From: Elusimicrobiota bacterium
Lineage (GTDB): Bacteria > Elusimicrobiota > Elusimicrobia > UBA1565 > UBA9628
DNA length: 32,703 bases
NCBI GenBank assembly: GCA_027452025.1
Contig: DAIDHI010000012.1
Location: forward strand, 1 to 32,703
Direction: 5' to 3'
The position numbers and the translations under genes are program-made. Shown piece by piece: positions 5,883 through 14,286 of this stretch. Each line of letters begins with the position of its first letter. Within the stretch, counting starts at the first letter, position 1. Below the pieces are notes generated by a model, which saw only the letters and a program-made list of their open reading frames with translations, ran no database searches and was not told the origin of the DNA.

Positions 5883-7733
5883 TCAGGGCGTCGGGACCCA
5901 GACATAGTCGCCCTGCATATCGATGAAGCCTTTGGCGCCGTTGACGTCGACCGGCGCCAAGCCGATCTCGTTGAACCGCGGGCGCAGGGCCGGAGTCTTC
6001 GCGTTGAGATAGCCGTTGGGCGGCGGGGCGCCCGCCGGGGGCCGTCCCAGATCCGGCTGGAGGGCCGCGCCGCCGTACTGGTTGATATAAAAGTAGTCGG
6101 AGCCCTGCCGCACCAGGGCCATGCCGCCGGAAAACGCGAAGGCCTGGTCGAAGGAGGCGGGGATGACTTGGTTTCCCGTCCGGTCTATGTAGCCCCACTG
6201 GCCGCCGGAGAGCACGGCGGCCAGCCCGTTTTCGAAGCTCAGGGCGAAATCGAAGGTGGGAGGGATCGCCATGTTGCCGGTCTTGTCGATGAAGCCGAAC
6301 TGGCCGCCCGACTCCACGGCCGCCAGTCCTTGGGAAAAGCCCAAGGTCTGCGAATAGGCGGGCGGGACGACGACGTTGCCCGCGGCGTCGATGAATCCCC
6401 AGCGCCCGCCCGACTCGACGGCCGCAAGCCCCTCCGAAAACCCGTGCGTGGCCTCGAACTGCGCGGGAATGCGCAGCTGCCCCGTCTTGTCGATGAAGCC
6501 CCAGCCCTGGCCGAGCTGCACGGCCGCCAAGCCCCCCGAAAAGGATTGGACGGCGTCGAATTGCGGGGAGATGACGAGATCGCCCGACTCGTCGATGAAG
6601 CCCCACTGATCGTCTTGCCTGACGGCCGCCAGGCCCTCCGTGAAGCCGAAAGCCGCCTCGAAGATCGGGTCGGCGATGAACTGCCCGGAGCGGTCGACGA
6701 AGCCCCAGTGGCTGCCGACCTGGACGTTGGCGAAATTGTCGAAGAAGCCCCAAGTCCCGTCGAACTGGGGGTCGATGACGACATTGCGAGACTTGTCGAT
6801 GAAGCCCCATTTTTCGCCGATCTTCACCGCGGCCAGGCCGTCGCTGAAGTCGCCCGCCTCATCGAATTCGGGAGAAATCGCCACGGCCCCGCTGCGGTCG
6901 ATGTAGCCGTAAAGGCCGTCGAGGCGAACGGCCGCCAGGCCCTCCGAGAAGCTGCGAGAGAAATCGAAGCGCTGGATCTTGACGGCCGTCCCGTCGGGGC
7001 GGCGGGCCTCGCGGGCCCCATGGGCCCGCTTGACGATCGTCAGGGCTCGGCCGCGCCGCAGCCCGCCGCGGTCGATGTAGAACGACTCGGCGCCCCGGCG
7101 AACATGCGCCAAGCCCTTATGGAAGCCTCCGGCATGGTCGAAGCGGGCCGCGATGACCATGCCGCAGCGCCTGTCGATGAAGCCCCAGAGTCCGCGGACC
7201 TCGACGGGCGCGCGGTCCTGCGCGAAATTCCCGGCGGCTTGGAAGCGCCGCGCGAAGGCCCATCGTCCGCGGCGGTCGATGTAGCCCCACAGCGCCCCCA
7301 GGCGCACGGGAGCCAGCCCCTCGGAAAAACGCCCGGCCTGATCGAAGCGCGGCGCGATCGCCATCCTCCCGCGGGTATCGATGAAGCCCACTCGGCCGCC
7401 CAGCCTCACGGCCGCCAGCCCCTCCGAGAACGGCCCCGCCTCCTCGAAGCGCGCCTTGATGGCCAGGTTCCGGTTCGTGTCGACGTAGCCGTGCTTGCCG
7501 CCGACGCGCACGGGCGCCAAGCCCTCGGAAAATCCCCATTGCGAGTTATGCGGAAGGCGGGGATTGAGGACGAACCGGCCCTGGGCGTCGTAGTAGCCCC
7601 AGCGGTACTCCGAGACGATGGCGACGACGGGGCTGCGGCTTTGGCCGGACTGCGCGACTGGCTGGGCATGGAGGCGCGCAGAGGCGACGGCGCAGGCGAC
7701 GACCGCGGCGGCCCAAGGGCCCATGGACGGCAT
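5883..7733 (-). CDS. Exported WG-repeat (KWG-like) protein
   Basis: This 616-residue protein consists almost wholly of 34-residue WG repeats. An N-terminal signal peptide (about residues 1-23, ending ARLHA-QPV) sends it to the periplasm or surface. From about residue 43 on there are 14 full repeats with the core (W)GFID.tG...I.P.FD.a..FSEGLAAV..gg, then a degenerate one and a final partial GFIDMQGD unit. Repeat 6 is interrupted: after FYIDRGG a stretch of about 24 extra, arginine-rich residues replaces the normal spacing. WG repeats form beta-propeller-like or solenoid binding surfaces; no enzymatic domain is present. The ATG at 7733 is preferred over that at 7736 because AGGAGG lies 6 bases before the first and only 3 before the second. 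It is transcribed divergently from the DUF3467 gene and precedes two lipoprotein genes. Confidence 0.88.
   Translation of the reverse strand: MPSMGPWAAAVVACAVASARLHAQPVAQSGQSRSPVVAIVSEYRWGYYDAQGRFVLNPRLPHNSQWGFSEGLAPVRVGGKHGYVDTNRNLAIKARFEEAGPFSEGLAAVRLGGRVGFIDTRGRMAIAPRFDQAGRFSEGLAPVRLGALWGYIDRRGRWAFARRFQAAGNFAQDRAPVEVRGLWGFIDRRCGMVIAARFDHAGGFHKGLAHVRRGAESFYIDRGGLRRGRALTIVKRAHGAREARRPDGTAVKIQRFDFSRSFSEGLAAVRLDGLYGYIDRSGAVAISPEFDEAGDFSDGLAAVKIGEKWGFIDKSRNVVIDPQFDGTWGFFDNFANVQVGSHWGFVDRSGQFIADPIFEAAFGFTEGLAAVRQDDQWGFIDESGDLVISPQFDAVQSFSGGLAAVQLGQGWGFIDKTGQLRIPAQFEATHGFSEGLAAVESGGRWGFIDAAGNVVVPPAYSQTLGFSQGLAAVESGGQFGFIDKTGNMAIPPTFDFALSFENGLAAVLSGGQWGYIDRTGNQVIPASFDQAFAFSGGMALVRQGSDYFYINQYGGAALQPDLGRPPAGAPPPNGYLNAKTPALRPRFNEIGLAPVDVNGAKGFIDMQGDYVWVPTP
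5892..7607 (-). repeat. Tandem 102-bp coding repeats (WG repeats)
   Basis: About 14 to 15 units of 34 codons lie head to tail. They are visible on the plus strand as recurring 'gtcgatgaagcccca'-type blocks about every 102 bases. They diverge at third positions, so the array is old and not a fresh amplification. One unit (about 6967-7075) carries an insertion. Confidence 0.85.
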
Positions 7734-7739
7734 CATAGT

Positions 7740-7745
7740 CCTCCT
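7740..7745 (-). promoter_or_regulatory. Shine-Dalgarno AGGAGG deciding the WG-protein start
   Basis: A perfect AGGAGG on the minus strand lies 6 bases before the ATG at 7733 and 3 bases before the adjacent ATG at 7736. The spacing favours the second ATG. This is the strongest ribosome binding site in the window and contrasts with the divergent neighbour, which has none. Confidence 0.6.
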
Positions 7746-7786
7746 GCGCGCCGCGGGTCAAGAGCGTCAGGCCGCGCGCCGAAAAA

Positions 7787-7795
7787 TGTTAAACT
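7787..7795 (+). promoter_or_regulatory. Extended -10 promoter element for the DUF3467 gene
   Basis: The sequence reads TGTTAAACT, a TGn motif followed by the -10-like TAAACT (4 of 6). Seven bases separate it from the ATG at 7803, and there is no Shine-Dalgarno sequence. No good -35 box is found 17-18 bases upstream. The distance implies a leaderless mRNA. Confidence 0.45.
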
Positions 7796-7802
7796 GGCCG
7801 TC

Positions 7803-8108
7803 ATGCCAGAAAATCAGGCTTCCCAGCCCCAGCTTCAAGTCGAGCTCGACGACGCCACGGCGCGCGGCGCCTACACCAACCTCGCCCTCATCACCCACAG
7901 CGAGACGGAATTCATCCTCGATTTCCTCTTCGTCCAGCCGCAGCAGGCCAAGGCGCGCGTGATCTCCCGGATCATCTCCTCGCCCGTCCACGCTAAGAGG
8001 CTCTTGTGGGCCCTCAAGGAGAACCTCGAGAAGTACGAGGCGCGCTTCGGTCCGATCGCGGCGGGGCAGGCCCCGCAGGCGCCCAAGCCCGCGGGCTTCT
8101 ATCAATAG
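7803..8108 (+). CDS. DUF3467 domain protein
   Basis: A 101-residue soluble protein. The core QLQVELDDATARGAYTNLAL, the HSETEFILDFLF stretch and a later RVISRIISSPVHAKRLLWAL match the DUF3467 family, a small bacterial family of unknown function with the 'G.YaN...v.hs..EFviDF' signature. The C-terminal 20 residues are a proline/alanine tail. The open frame extends far upstream across the WG-repeat gene on the other strand, but only this part has the family pattern. The ATG at 7803 is the natural start, with an extended -10 element 7 bases before it. CinA follows after 4 bases, so both are probably transcribed together. Confidence 0.88.
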   Translation: MPENQASQPQLQVELDDATARGAYTNLALITHSETEFILDFLFVQPQQAKARVISRIISSPVHAKRLLWALKENLEKYEARFGPIAAGQAPQAPKPAGFYQ

Positions 8109-8112
8109 GACG

Positions 8113-9414
8113 ATGGCCGGTCCGCAGGCCGCGCAAATCGCCCTCGTCTGCGTCGGCACGGAACTCTTGCGCGGGCAGGTCAACACCCACCAAAGCTGGC
8201 TTTCGCGAAAGCTCCAGAACGCGGGCCTCTTCGCCGGGCGAGAGTGCACCCTGCCCGACGACCGCCGCCTCATCGCCTCCCAACTGCGCGCGTGGATGAA
8301 GGACTGCGACGCGCTCGTCGTCTGCGGCGGCCTCGGCCCGACCTTCGACGACATCACGCGAGAGGCGGCCGCCGACGCGCTCGGCCGCCGCATGCGCTAC
8401 CGTCAAGACCTCTTCGACGGCATCCGCCGCAAGCTCGGACGGCTGAGGATGCCGGTGCCCGAGGAAAACAAACGCCAGGCCTGGGTCATCGACGGGGCCG
8501 AGGTGCTCGAAAACCACGCGGGCTCGGCGCCCGGCCAGATCCTGCGCTGGCGCCGCCGCGGACGCCCGAGGCTGATGGCGCTGCTGCCCGGTCCCTACGC
8601 GGAGATGGCGCCGATGTTCGAGCGCGACGTCCTTCCGCGACTGGTCGCCTCGCTTGGGCGCGGTCGGCGCGCCGCCCACTGGGTCGTGCACCTTTCCGGC
8701 ATCGCCGAGTCGGCGGCCGACGAGAGGCTCGCGAAGGTGACGGCCATGGCCGGTCCGGACCTTGACTTCACGATCCTGAGCTCGGCCGGCCAGGTCGACT
8801 ACCACGTCACCGCCGCGGGCCGCGACCCCCGCCGCGTCGCCGCGCGATTGAGCCTGGCGCGCTCGCGGGCCCTGCAGGCCGTCGGCGACTTCGCCTTCGG
8901 CGAAGGCGAAGAGACGCTGGAGTCGGCCTGCGGGCGCGCGCTGCGCGCCGCGGGGCTGACGCTGGCCGTCGCCGAGTCGTGCACCGGCGGCCTCGTCGGC
9001 CAAAAGCTGACGGCCGTGCCCGGAAGCTCCGACTACTTCCAAGGCGGCGTGATCGCCTACTCCAACGCGCTCAAGCGCCGCCTGCTCGGCGTGCGGGCGG
9101 CGACGCTTGTTCGTCACGGAGCCGTCTCCGCCGAGACGGCCCAGGAAATGGCCCGCGGCGCCCGAAAGGCCGGCCGCGCCTCCGTCGGCCTGGCGGTGAC
9201 CGGCGTCGCCGGTCCCGGCGGGGGCAGCGCGCAAAAGCCGGTCGGGCTCGTCTATGTCGCGGTCTCCGTCGGCGCCAAGACCGTCAGCCGCGAGCTGCGG
9301 CTGGGGGGCAGCCGCGAGCTCGTCCGCGCCCGAGCCGCCGCGCGGGCGCTTCACCTGCTGCTCTTGGCCCTCCGGGGCGTCAAAGGGCGGGCAAACCGCC
9401 GTCATTTGTTGTAA
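8113..9414 (+). CDS. cinA: CinA-family protein (MoaB-like domain plus nicotinamide-nucleotide amidase)
   Basis: A 433-residue two-domain CinA. The N-terminal COG1058/MoaB-like half shows VGTELLRGQVNTH, then DALVVCGGLGPTFDDITRE, and LLPGPYAEM. In characterised members this half has ADP-ribose/NMN pyrophosphatase-like activity. The C-terminal CinA domain has AVAESCTGGLVGQKLTAVPG, GGVIAYSNALK, GAVSAETAQEMARG and LAVTGVAGPGGGS. It is the PncC-type amidase that turns nicotinamide mononucleotide into nicotinate mononucleotide for NAD recycling. Length is normal. The last ~15 residues are a basic tail. It begins 4 bases after the DUF3467 stop with AGGA just upstream, and the kinase gene begins 12 bases after its stop. 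Confidence 0.95.
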   Translation: MAGPQAAQIALVCVGTELLRGQVNTHQSWLSRKLQNAGLFAGRECTLPDDRRLIASQLRAWMKDCDALVVCGGLGPTFDDITREAAADALGRRMRYRQDLFDGIRRKLGRLRMPVPEENKRQAWVIDGAEVLENHAGSAPGQILRWRRRGRPRLMALLPGPYAEMAPMFERDVLPRLVASLGRGRRAAHWVVHLSGIAESAADERLAKVTAMAGPDLDFTILSSAGQVDYHVTAAGRDPRRVAARLSLARSRALQAVGDFAFGEGEETLESACGRALRAAGLTLAVAESCTGGLVGQKLTAVPGSSDYFQGGVIAYSNALKRRLLGVRAATLVRHGAVSAETAQEMARGARKAGRASVGLAVTGVAGPGGGSAQKPVGLVYVAVSVGAKTVSRELRLGGSRELVRARAAARALHLLLLALRGVKGRANRRHLL

Positions 9415-9417
9415 ACT
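9412..9417 (+). promoter_or_regulatory. Possible -10 element before the hybrid kinase gene
   Basis: TAAACT, the same hexamer as before the DUF3467 gene, lies 9 bases before the ATG at 9427, which lacks a Shine-Dalgarno sequence. It overlaps the TAA stop of cinA, and no -35 box is evident, so it may be chance. Confidence 0.25.
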
Positions 9418-9426
9418 TCAACCCTC

Positions 9427-11730
9427 ATGGGCCGTCCATCGACGCGCAACCAGGACGCCGCTTCCGGGCGGCTCCAGGCTCTTTTCGACGTCAGCCCGCA
9501 GCCCGCCTTCGTTTTCGATCTCCGGACGCTCAAATTTCTCGAAGTCAACAAGGCGGCCCTGCGCGAATACGGCTATTCCCGGAACGCGCTGCTGCGCATG
9601 AAGATGTCCGATCTGCGGGCGCCGGCCGACCGGCCCGCGCTTTCGAAGGCCCTGGCCAAGCTGGGCAAAGCCGTCGTGCGCTGGCCGGCGCGCCATCGTC
9701 TCAAGAGCGGCCGCTTCATCGACGTCCAGATCGACGCCCGCCTCGTCGATTGGGAAGGCCGTCCGGCCGTGATGTCCGTCGTCGTCGACATCTCGCGCCA
9801 GAAAACCATGGAAGCCGAACTCAAGGGCGCGCGCGAAAGCCTCGGCGAGATCATCGGCAACGTGCCGATCGTCTTGTTCTCCGTCGACCAGCGCGGGATT
9901 CTGCGCTTGGCCGAAGGCAAGGCCCTTCTCGTCCTGGGCCGCCGTCCCGGCCAGGGCGTAGGAGAGCCCGTCGAAGCCGCCTTCGCCGACGCGCCCCAGC
10001 TGGCCCAAGCCGTCAAGCGTGCCCTCAAGGCCGGCGCGACGACGACGACGGTGCTGCTCAAAGGCCGTTTTTTCGAAACGCATCTGGCCCCGCGCGTCGA
10101 CGCCCAAGGCCGCCGCGACGGCCTCATGGGCGTAGCCACGGACGTCACCGAGCGCAAGCGCGCCGAGATGTTGCTGCACCAGCAATCGGCGGCGATCAAG
10201 GCGTCGATGGACGGCATGGCGATCTTGGATTCGGGCGGCCGCTTCGTGTTCTTGAACGAAGCCATGGCGGCCATGTGCGGCTACGGCAGCCCGCGCGAGC
10301 TCATCGGCAAGTCCTGGCAGACCCTCTACGACGTCGCGGAGCGCTGCCGCTTCGAGGACGACGTGCTGCCGATCGTGCGCAAGACCGGGCACTGGCGAGG
10401 CGAGGCCCTGGGCCGCAAACGCGATGGGAGCGTCTTTCCCCAAGAAGTCTCCCTGACCTCCACCGAGGAGGGGGAGCTCGTCTACGTCGTGCGCGACATC
10501 ACGGCCCGCAAGGACGCCGAGGCCGAGCACGCGCGCCTTTTCGCCCTCGAGCGGCGCGCGCGCGCCGACGCCGAGGCCGCCAGCCGCGCCAAGGACGAGT
10601 TCCTGGCGGTCGTCTCCCATGAGCTGCGAACGCCGATGACGGCGATCCTGGGCTGGACGTGGCTCTTGCGCTCCGGCGACGTCGGAAGCGCCGACCACGA
10701 CAAGGCTCTCGACGTCATCGAGCGCAACATGAAGCTCCAGGCCCAGATCATCGAGGATCTTCTGGACGTCTCGAGCATCGTGACCGGCAAGCTGCACCTC
10801 GAGAAGCGCCCCATCGACGTGGCCAAGGTCGCCGAATCGGCGGTGGAGACCGTGCGCTCCTCGGCGCAAGCCCGCAAAGTGGAACTCGTCCTGGAGCTCT
10901 GCGCCGGCCTGACCATCTCGGGCGACCAGCAGCGCCTGCAGCAGGTCTTTTGGAACCTGCTTTCCAACGCCATCAAGTTCAACCGGGAGGGCGGCCGGGT
11001 GACGGTACGCGCGCGCCGCGAAGGCCGCCTCGCCATCGTCACGGTCGAGGACACGGGCTCCGGCATCGGACCCGAGTTCCTGCCCGATGTCTTCGACCCC
11101 TTCCGGCAAGGGGAAGGGTCGCTGACGCGCAAGCACCGCGGGCTCGGAATCGGCCTGGCCATCGTGCGTCACCTCGTCGAGCTGCACGGCGGCAGCGTGG
11201 CGGTCTCCAGCGAAGGCCACGGCAAGGGCGCCGCCTTCCGCCTCGCCATCCCGCTCGCCCTCGCGGACAACGCGCCGTCCGACGGCGGGGAGGACTCGGG
11301 CCCGCGAACCTCCGCCGGCCGCGGCGAAGAGCCCTCCAAGCTGCCCCATTCTCTCGATGAGCTCGACGTCATCCTCATCGACGACGAGTCCGACACGGTG
11401 GAAATGCTCGCCGAGCTGCTCAAGTATTGCGGCGCCCGAGTGCGCACCGCGCTGTCGGCGGCCGAGGGCATGCGGCACGTCATCGAGAAGGCGCCCGACC
11501 TGCTGATTTCCGACATCGCCATGCCGCAGGAGGACGGCTACAGCCTCATCCGTCGCATCCGCGCCCTCGGCCCCGGCCGGGGCGGCGACGTCCGCGCGCT
11601 GGCGCTGACCGCCCGCGCCAAGGACGAGGACCGGGAGCAGGCACTGGAAGCCGGCTTCCATATGTACTTGGCCAAGCCGGTCGATCCCGCCGCCCTGGTC
11701 TCCACGATCCGCAAGCTCCTGGCCAAGTAG
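9427..11730 (+). CDS. Hybrid sensor histidine kinase, three PAS domains plus receiver
   Basis: A 767-residue cytoplasmic sensor without membrane segments. PAS-like domains lie at about 13-128 (ALFDVSPQPAFVFD, NKAALREYGYS), 137-247 (second, more degenerate, ending GVATDVTERKRAE) and 255-368 (SMDGMAILDSGGRFVFLNEA, ending VVRDITARKDAE). A helical linker leads to HisKA with the phospho-acceptor His398 in SHELRTPM. The HATPase domain has the N box NLLSNAIKF (Asn514), G1 DTGSGIG, an F box DPFRQGEGSL and G2 GLGIGLAIV. A C-terminal receiver (about 645-765) has the acidic pair IDDES, the phospho-acceptor Asp696 in LLISDIAMP, Thr in ALTA and Lys in YLAKP. It should autophosphorylate and pass phosphate to its own receiver. 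No output domain or response regulator gene is adjacent, so the target is elsewhere. The input signal is unknown. Confidence 0.93.
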   Translation: MGRPSTRNQDAASGRLQALFDVSPQPAFVFDLRTLKFLEVNKAALREYGYSRNALLRMKMSDLRAPADRPALSKALAKLGKAVVRWPARHRLKSGRFIDVQIDARLVDWEGRPAVMSVVVDISRQKTMEAELKGARESLGEIIGNVPIVLFSVDQRGILRLAEGKALLVLGRRPGQGVGEPVEAAFADAPQLAQAVKRALKAGATTTTVLLKGRFFETHLAPRVDAQGRRDGLMGVATDVTERKRAEMLLHQQSAAIKASMDGMAILDSGGRFVFLNEAMAAMCGYGSPRELIGKSWQTLYDVAERCRFEDDVLPIVRKTGHWRGEALGRKRDGSVFPQEVSLTSTEEGELVYVVRDITARKDAEAEHARLFALERRARADAEAASRAKDEFLAVVSHELRTPMTAILGWTWLLRSGDVGSADHDKALDVIERNMKLQAQIIEDLLDVSSIVTGKLHLEKRPIDVAKVAESAVETVRSSAQARKVELVLELCAGLTISGDQQRLQQVFWNLLSNAIKFNREGGRVTVRARREGRLAIVTVEDTGSGIGPEFLPDVFDPFRQGEGSLTRKHRGLGIGLAIVRHLVELHGGSVAVSSEGHGKGAAFRLAIPLALADNAPSDGGEDSGPRTSAGRGEEPSKLPHSLDELDVILIDDESDTVEMLAELLKYCGARVRTALSAAEGMRHVIEKAPDLLISDIAMPQEDGYSLIRRIRALGPGRGGDVRALALTARAKDEDREQALEAGFHMYLAKPVDPAALVSTIRKLLAK

Positions 11731-11749
11731 CGCCCGGCGGCGGTTTCCA

Positions 11750-11778
11750 TTGCCTTCCTCGCCGAAAATTCATATAAT
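11750..11778 (+). promoter_or_regulatory. Promoter of rpsO-pnp
   Basis: TTGCCT (11750-11755), a 17-base spacer and a perfect TATAAT (11773-11778) lie in the short gap after the kinase gene. Nine bases separate the -10 box from the ATG of rpsO and no Shine-Dalgarno sequence is present, so the mRNA is probably leaderless or nearly so. Confidence 0.65.
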
Positions 11779-11787
11779 CGTTGGATC

Positions 11788-12054
11788 ATGATAACGAAAG
11801 AAAATCGCAGCGAAATCGTCAAAAAGCACGGAACCCATCCGGGCGACACGGGGAGCGCTCAGGTTCAGATCGCCCTGATCACCGAGCGCATCAAGCAGCT
11901 TTCCGGCCACCTGAAGTCCCACAAGAAGGATTATTCGACGCAGCTCGGCCTCCTCAAGCTCGTCGGCCAGCGCCGCCGCCTCCTCGCCTACCTCAAGAAG
12001 AGCGACTTCAGCGCCTACAACACGGTCATCAAGCAGCTCGAGCTGAGGAAGTAG
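11788..12054 (+). CDS. rpsO: 30S ribosomal protein S15
   Basis: An 88-residue S15, the normal length. It binds the central domain of 16S rRNA and is a primary assembly protein of the small-subunit platform. Conserved stretches include GDTGSAQVQIALITERI, the LSGHLKSHKKDYSTQLGL stretch and LVGQRRRLLAYLKKSD, the rRNA-binding part. The gene starts at an ATG without a Shine-Dalgarno sequence, 9 bases after a perfect TATAAT. It is followed after 2 bases by pnp, the same rpsO-pnp order as in enterobacteria. The gap leaves no room for the hairpin that controls pnp in E. coli. Confidence 0.97.
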   Translation: MITKENRSEIVKKHGTHPGDTGSAQVQIALITERIKQLSGHLKSHKKDYSTQLGLLKLVGQRRRLLAYLKKSDFSAYNTVIKQLELRK

Positions 12055-12056
12055 CG

Positions 12057-14282
12057 ATGGACCCGATCCAGAAGATTTCCCTACAGGAGACTGTAGGCGG
12101 CAAGACCGTTGTCCTTCAGACCGGCACGATCGCCAAACAGGCGGGCGGCGCGGTCACGGCGCACCTCGGCGAGACCGTGACCTTGTCGGCCGCCACGGCC
12201 AACCAGCAGCCCAAGGAAGTCAGCTTCGTCCCGCTGACGTCCGACTACCGCGAGCGCACCTACGCCGCCGGACGCATCCCCGGCGGATTCTTCAAGCGCG
12301 AGGCGCGGCCTCGCGACAAGGAGATCCTGACCTCGCGGCTCATCGACCGCCCCATCCGGCCGCTGTTCCCGGAGGGCTGGAACTACGAGACGATGGTGCA
12401 GACCATCGTCTTGTCCTCCGATCTCGAGAACGACTCCGACGTCCTCGCCATCAACGGCGCCTCCTGCGCCCTGATGCTCTCCGACATCCCCTGGAACGGT
12501 CCCGTGGCCGCGGTGCGCATCGGCCGGCTCAATGGAGCTTTCGTCCTGTTCCCGACGTTCGAGGAGCGCGAGAACTTGGAGCTGGAGCTCGTCGTCGCCG
12601 GCAAGAAAGGCGCTCTTCTAATGGTCGAAGGCTCGGCCAACGAGGTCTCCGAGGAGGTCTTCGCCGAGGCCCTGGAGCTCGCCTCCCAGGCCATCGATAA
12701 GCTCTGCGACCTCCAGCTCAAGGTCGTCGCGCAGTCCGAGGCCGCCGGCCGCAAGATCGCCAAGCGCGTCATCCAGAAGATCGAGGCTCCGGCGAACGTC
12801 GACGAATACGTCACCGGCAGGATCCTCGAGCCGATCAAGAAGGCTTTGCGCGCCAAGCTCGACAAGCACGGCCTGGACAAGGCCGTCGGCGACGTCAAGG
12901 ACGCCGTCAAGAAGGAGCTCGAGGAGAAGGGCAAGACGGACCCGGCCTTCGCCGACTCGGTCAAGTGGGTCGGCCACGTCCTCGAGAACGTCCTTTACCG
13001 CGAGTCGCGCGCCCTGACGCTCGAAGCCAAGCAGCGGCCCGACGGCCGCGGCTTCGAGGAGATCCGGCCGATCACCATCCAGCTGCCGATCTTCTCTCGA
13101 GTCCACGGTTCCGTCCTCTTCACGCGCGGCCAGACGCAGGCTCTCGTGACGGCGACGCTGGGCACGCCCGGCGACATGCAGATCATGGACGTGCTCGAGG
13201 GCGAGTACAAGGAGCGCTTCCTGCTCCATTATAATTTCCCGGCCTTCTCGGTCGGCGAAGTCCGCCCCGAGCGCGGCCCCGGCCGACGCGAGATCGGCCA
13301 CGGCGCGCTCGCGCGCCGCAGCCTCGCGGTGCTCTTGCCCAGCGAAGAGGAGTTTCCCTACACGCTGCGCGTGGTCTCGGAGATCATGGAGTCCAACGGC
13401 TCCTCTTCGATGGCCTCGGTCTGCGGCGGCTCGCTGGCCTTGTTCGACGCCGGCGTGCCGATGAAGGCCGCTTGCGCCGGCATCGCCATGGGCTTGGTGA
13501 TGGAAGGCGGCAAGTACGCCGTCCTCACCGACATCGCCGGCATCGAGGACCACAACGGCGACATGGACTTCAAGGTGGCCGGCACCCGCAAGGGCATCAC
13601 CGGCTTCCAAATGGACATGAAGATCGAGGGCCTCTCGATCAAGATCATGAAGGAGGCTCTCGAGCAAGCCAAGCGCGGCCGCCTCTTCATCCTCGACAAG
13701 ATGGACGCGGCTCTTCCCGCTCCGCGCAAGGAGCTGTCTCAATACGCTCCGCGGCTGTTCCGCCTGCAGATCCCGGTCGACAAGATCGGCGCTCTCATCG
13801 GCCCCGGAGGCAAGAACATCCGTCGCCTTATCGAGACCTACGGCGTCCAGGTGGACGTCGAGGACGACGGCAGCGTCTTCATCGCCGGCGTCGATCCGCT
13901 GGGCTGCGACCAAGCCCGGGCCGAGGTCGAGGCGCTCACGATGGAAGCCGAGGTCGGCAAGATCTACAAGGGCCACGTCGTCTCCATCAAGGAGTTCGGC
14001 GCCTTCGTCGAGATCTTCCCGGGCCGCGAGGGCCTGCTCCACATCTCCCAGATCGACGTCAAGCGCGTCAACCGCGTCGAGGACGTCCTCAAGGAAGGCG
14101 ACGAGGTCGAGGTGAAGTGCCTCGAGATCGACAACGACGGCAAGATCCGGCTGTCGCGCAAGGCCGTGATCGCTCCCGGCTCGGAGGGCGGCCCGCTCGG
14201 CGAGAACGGCCACGGACGCCCGCCTCGGCGCGAAGGCACCGGCGCGGGAGGCGGCGGCCGGCATCAACGCGGCAGGAGATAA
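12057..14282 (+). CDS. pnp: Polyribonucleotide nucleotidyltransferase (PNPase)
   Basis: A 741-residue 3'-to-5' phosphorolytic exoribonuclease of mRNA decay. Two RNase PH domains are separated by the helical domain (about 240-325). The second PH domain carries RPDGRGFEEIRPI, SVGEVRPERGPGRREIGHG and EDHNGDMDFKVAGT, where Asp498 and Asp504 correspond to E. coli Asp486 and Asp492 of the active site. A KH domain with the GxxG loop GPGG (582-585) and an S1 domain (KGHVVSIKEFGAFVEIFPG) follow. A short glycine/arginine-rich tail closes the protein. The ATG overlaps nothing but lies 2 bases after the rpsO stop, with GAGGAAG about 6 bases upstream inside rpsO. Confidence 0.97.
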   Translation: MDPIQKISLQETVGGKTVVLQTGTIAKQAGGAVTAHLGETVTLSAATANQQPKEVSFVPLTSDYRERTYAAGRIPGGFFKREARPRDKEILTSRLIDRPIRPLFPEGWNYETMVQTIVLSSDLENDSDVLAINGASCALMLSDIPWNGPVAAVRIGRLNGAFVLFPTFEERENLELELVVAGKKGALLMVEGSANEVSEEVFAEALELASQAIDKLCDLQLKVVAQSEAAGRKIAKRVIQKIEAPANVDEYVTGRILEPIKKALRAKLDKHGLDKAVGDVKDAVKKELEEKGKTDPAFADSVKWVGHVLENVLYRESRALTLEAKQRPDGRGFEEIRPITIQLPIFSRVHGSVLFTRGQTQALVTATLGTPGDMQIMDVLEGEYKERFLLHYNFPAFSVGEVRPERGPGRREIGHGALARRSLAVLLPSEEEFPYTLRVVSEIMESNGSSSMASVCGGSLALFDAGVPMKAACAGIAMGLVMEGGKYAVLTDIAGIEDHNGDMDFKVAGTRKGITGFQMDMKIEGLSIKIMKEALEQAKRGRLFILDKMDAALPAPRKELSQYAPRLFRLQIPVDKIGALIGPGGKNIRRLIETYGVQVDVEDDGSVFIAGVDPLGCDQARAEVEALTMEAEVGKIYKGHVVSIKEFGAFVEIFPGREGLLHISQIDVKRVNRVEDVLKEGDEVEVKCLEIDNDGKIRLSRKAVIAPGSEGGPLGENGHGRPPRREGTGAGGGGRHQRGRR

Positions 14283-14286
14283 TCTT

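Noticed and set aside
5892..7607. Regular 102-base repetition that could look like a CRISPR or satellite array
   Set aside because: The repeats are in frame, encode WG repeats and diverge at third positions, so they are protein repeats.
5718..7802. A long plus-strand open frame upstream of and in frame with the DUF3467 protein
   Set aside because: It is antisense to the WG-repeat gene and repeats with the same period. Only the last 101 codons match a family.
9418..11661. A 747-codon open frame on the minus strand opposite the hybrid kinase
   Set aside because: It has no family pattern, and the plus-strand kinase has every expected motif. Long antisense frames are normal at this GC content.
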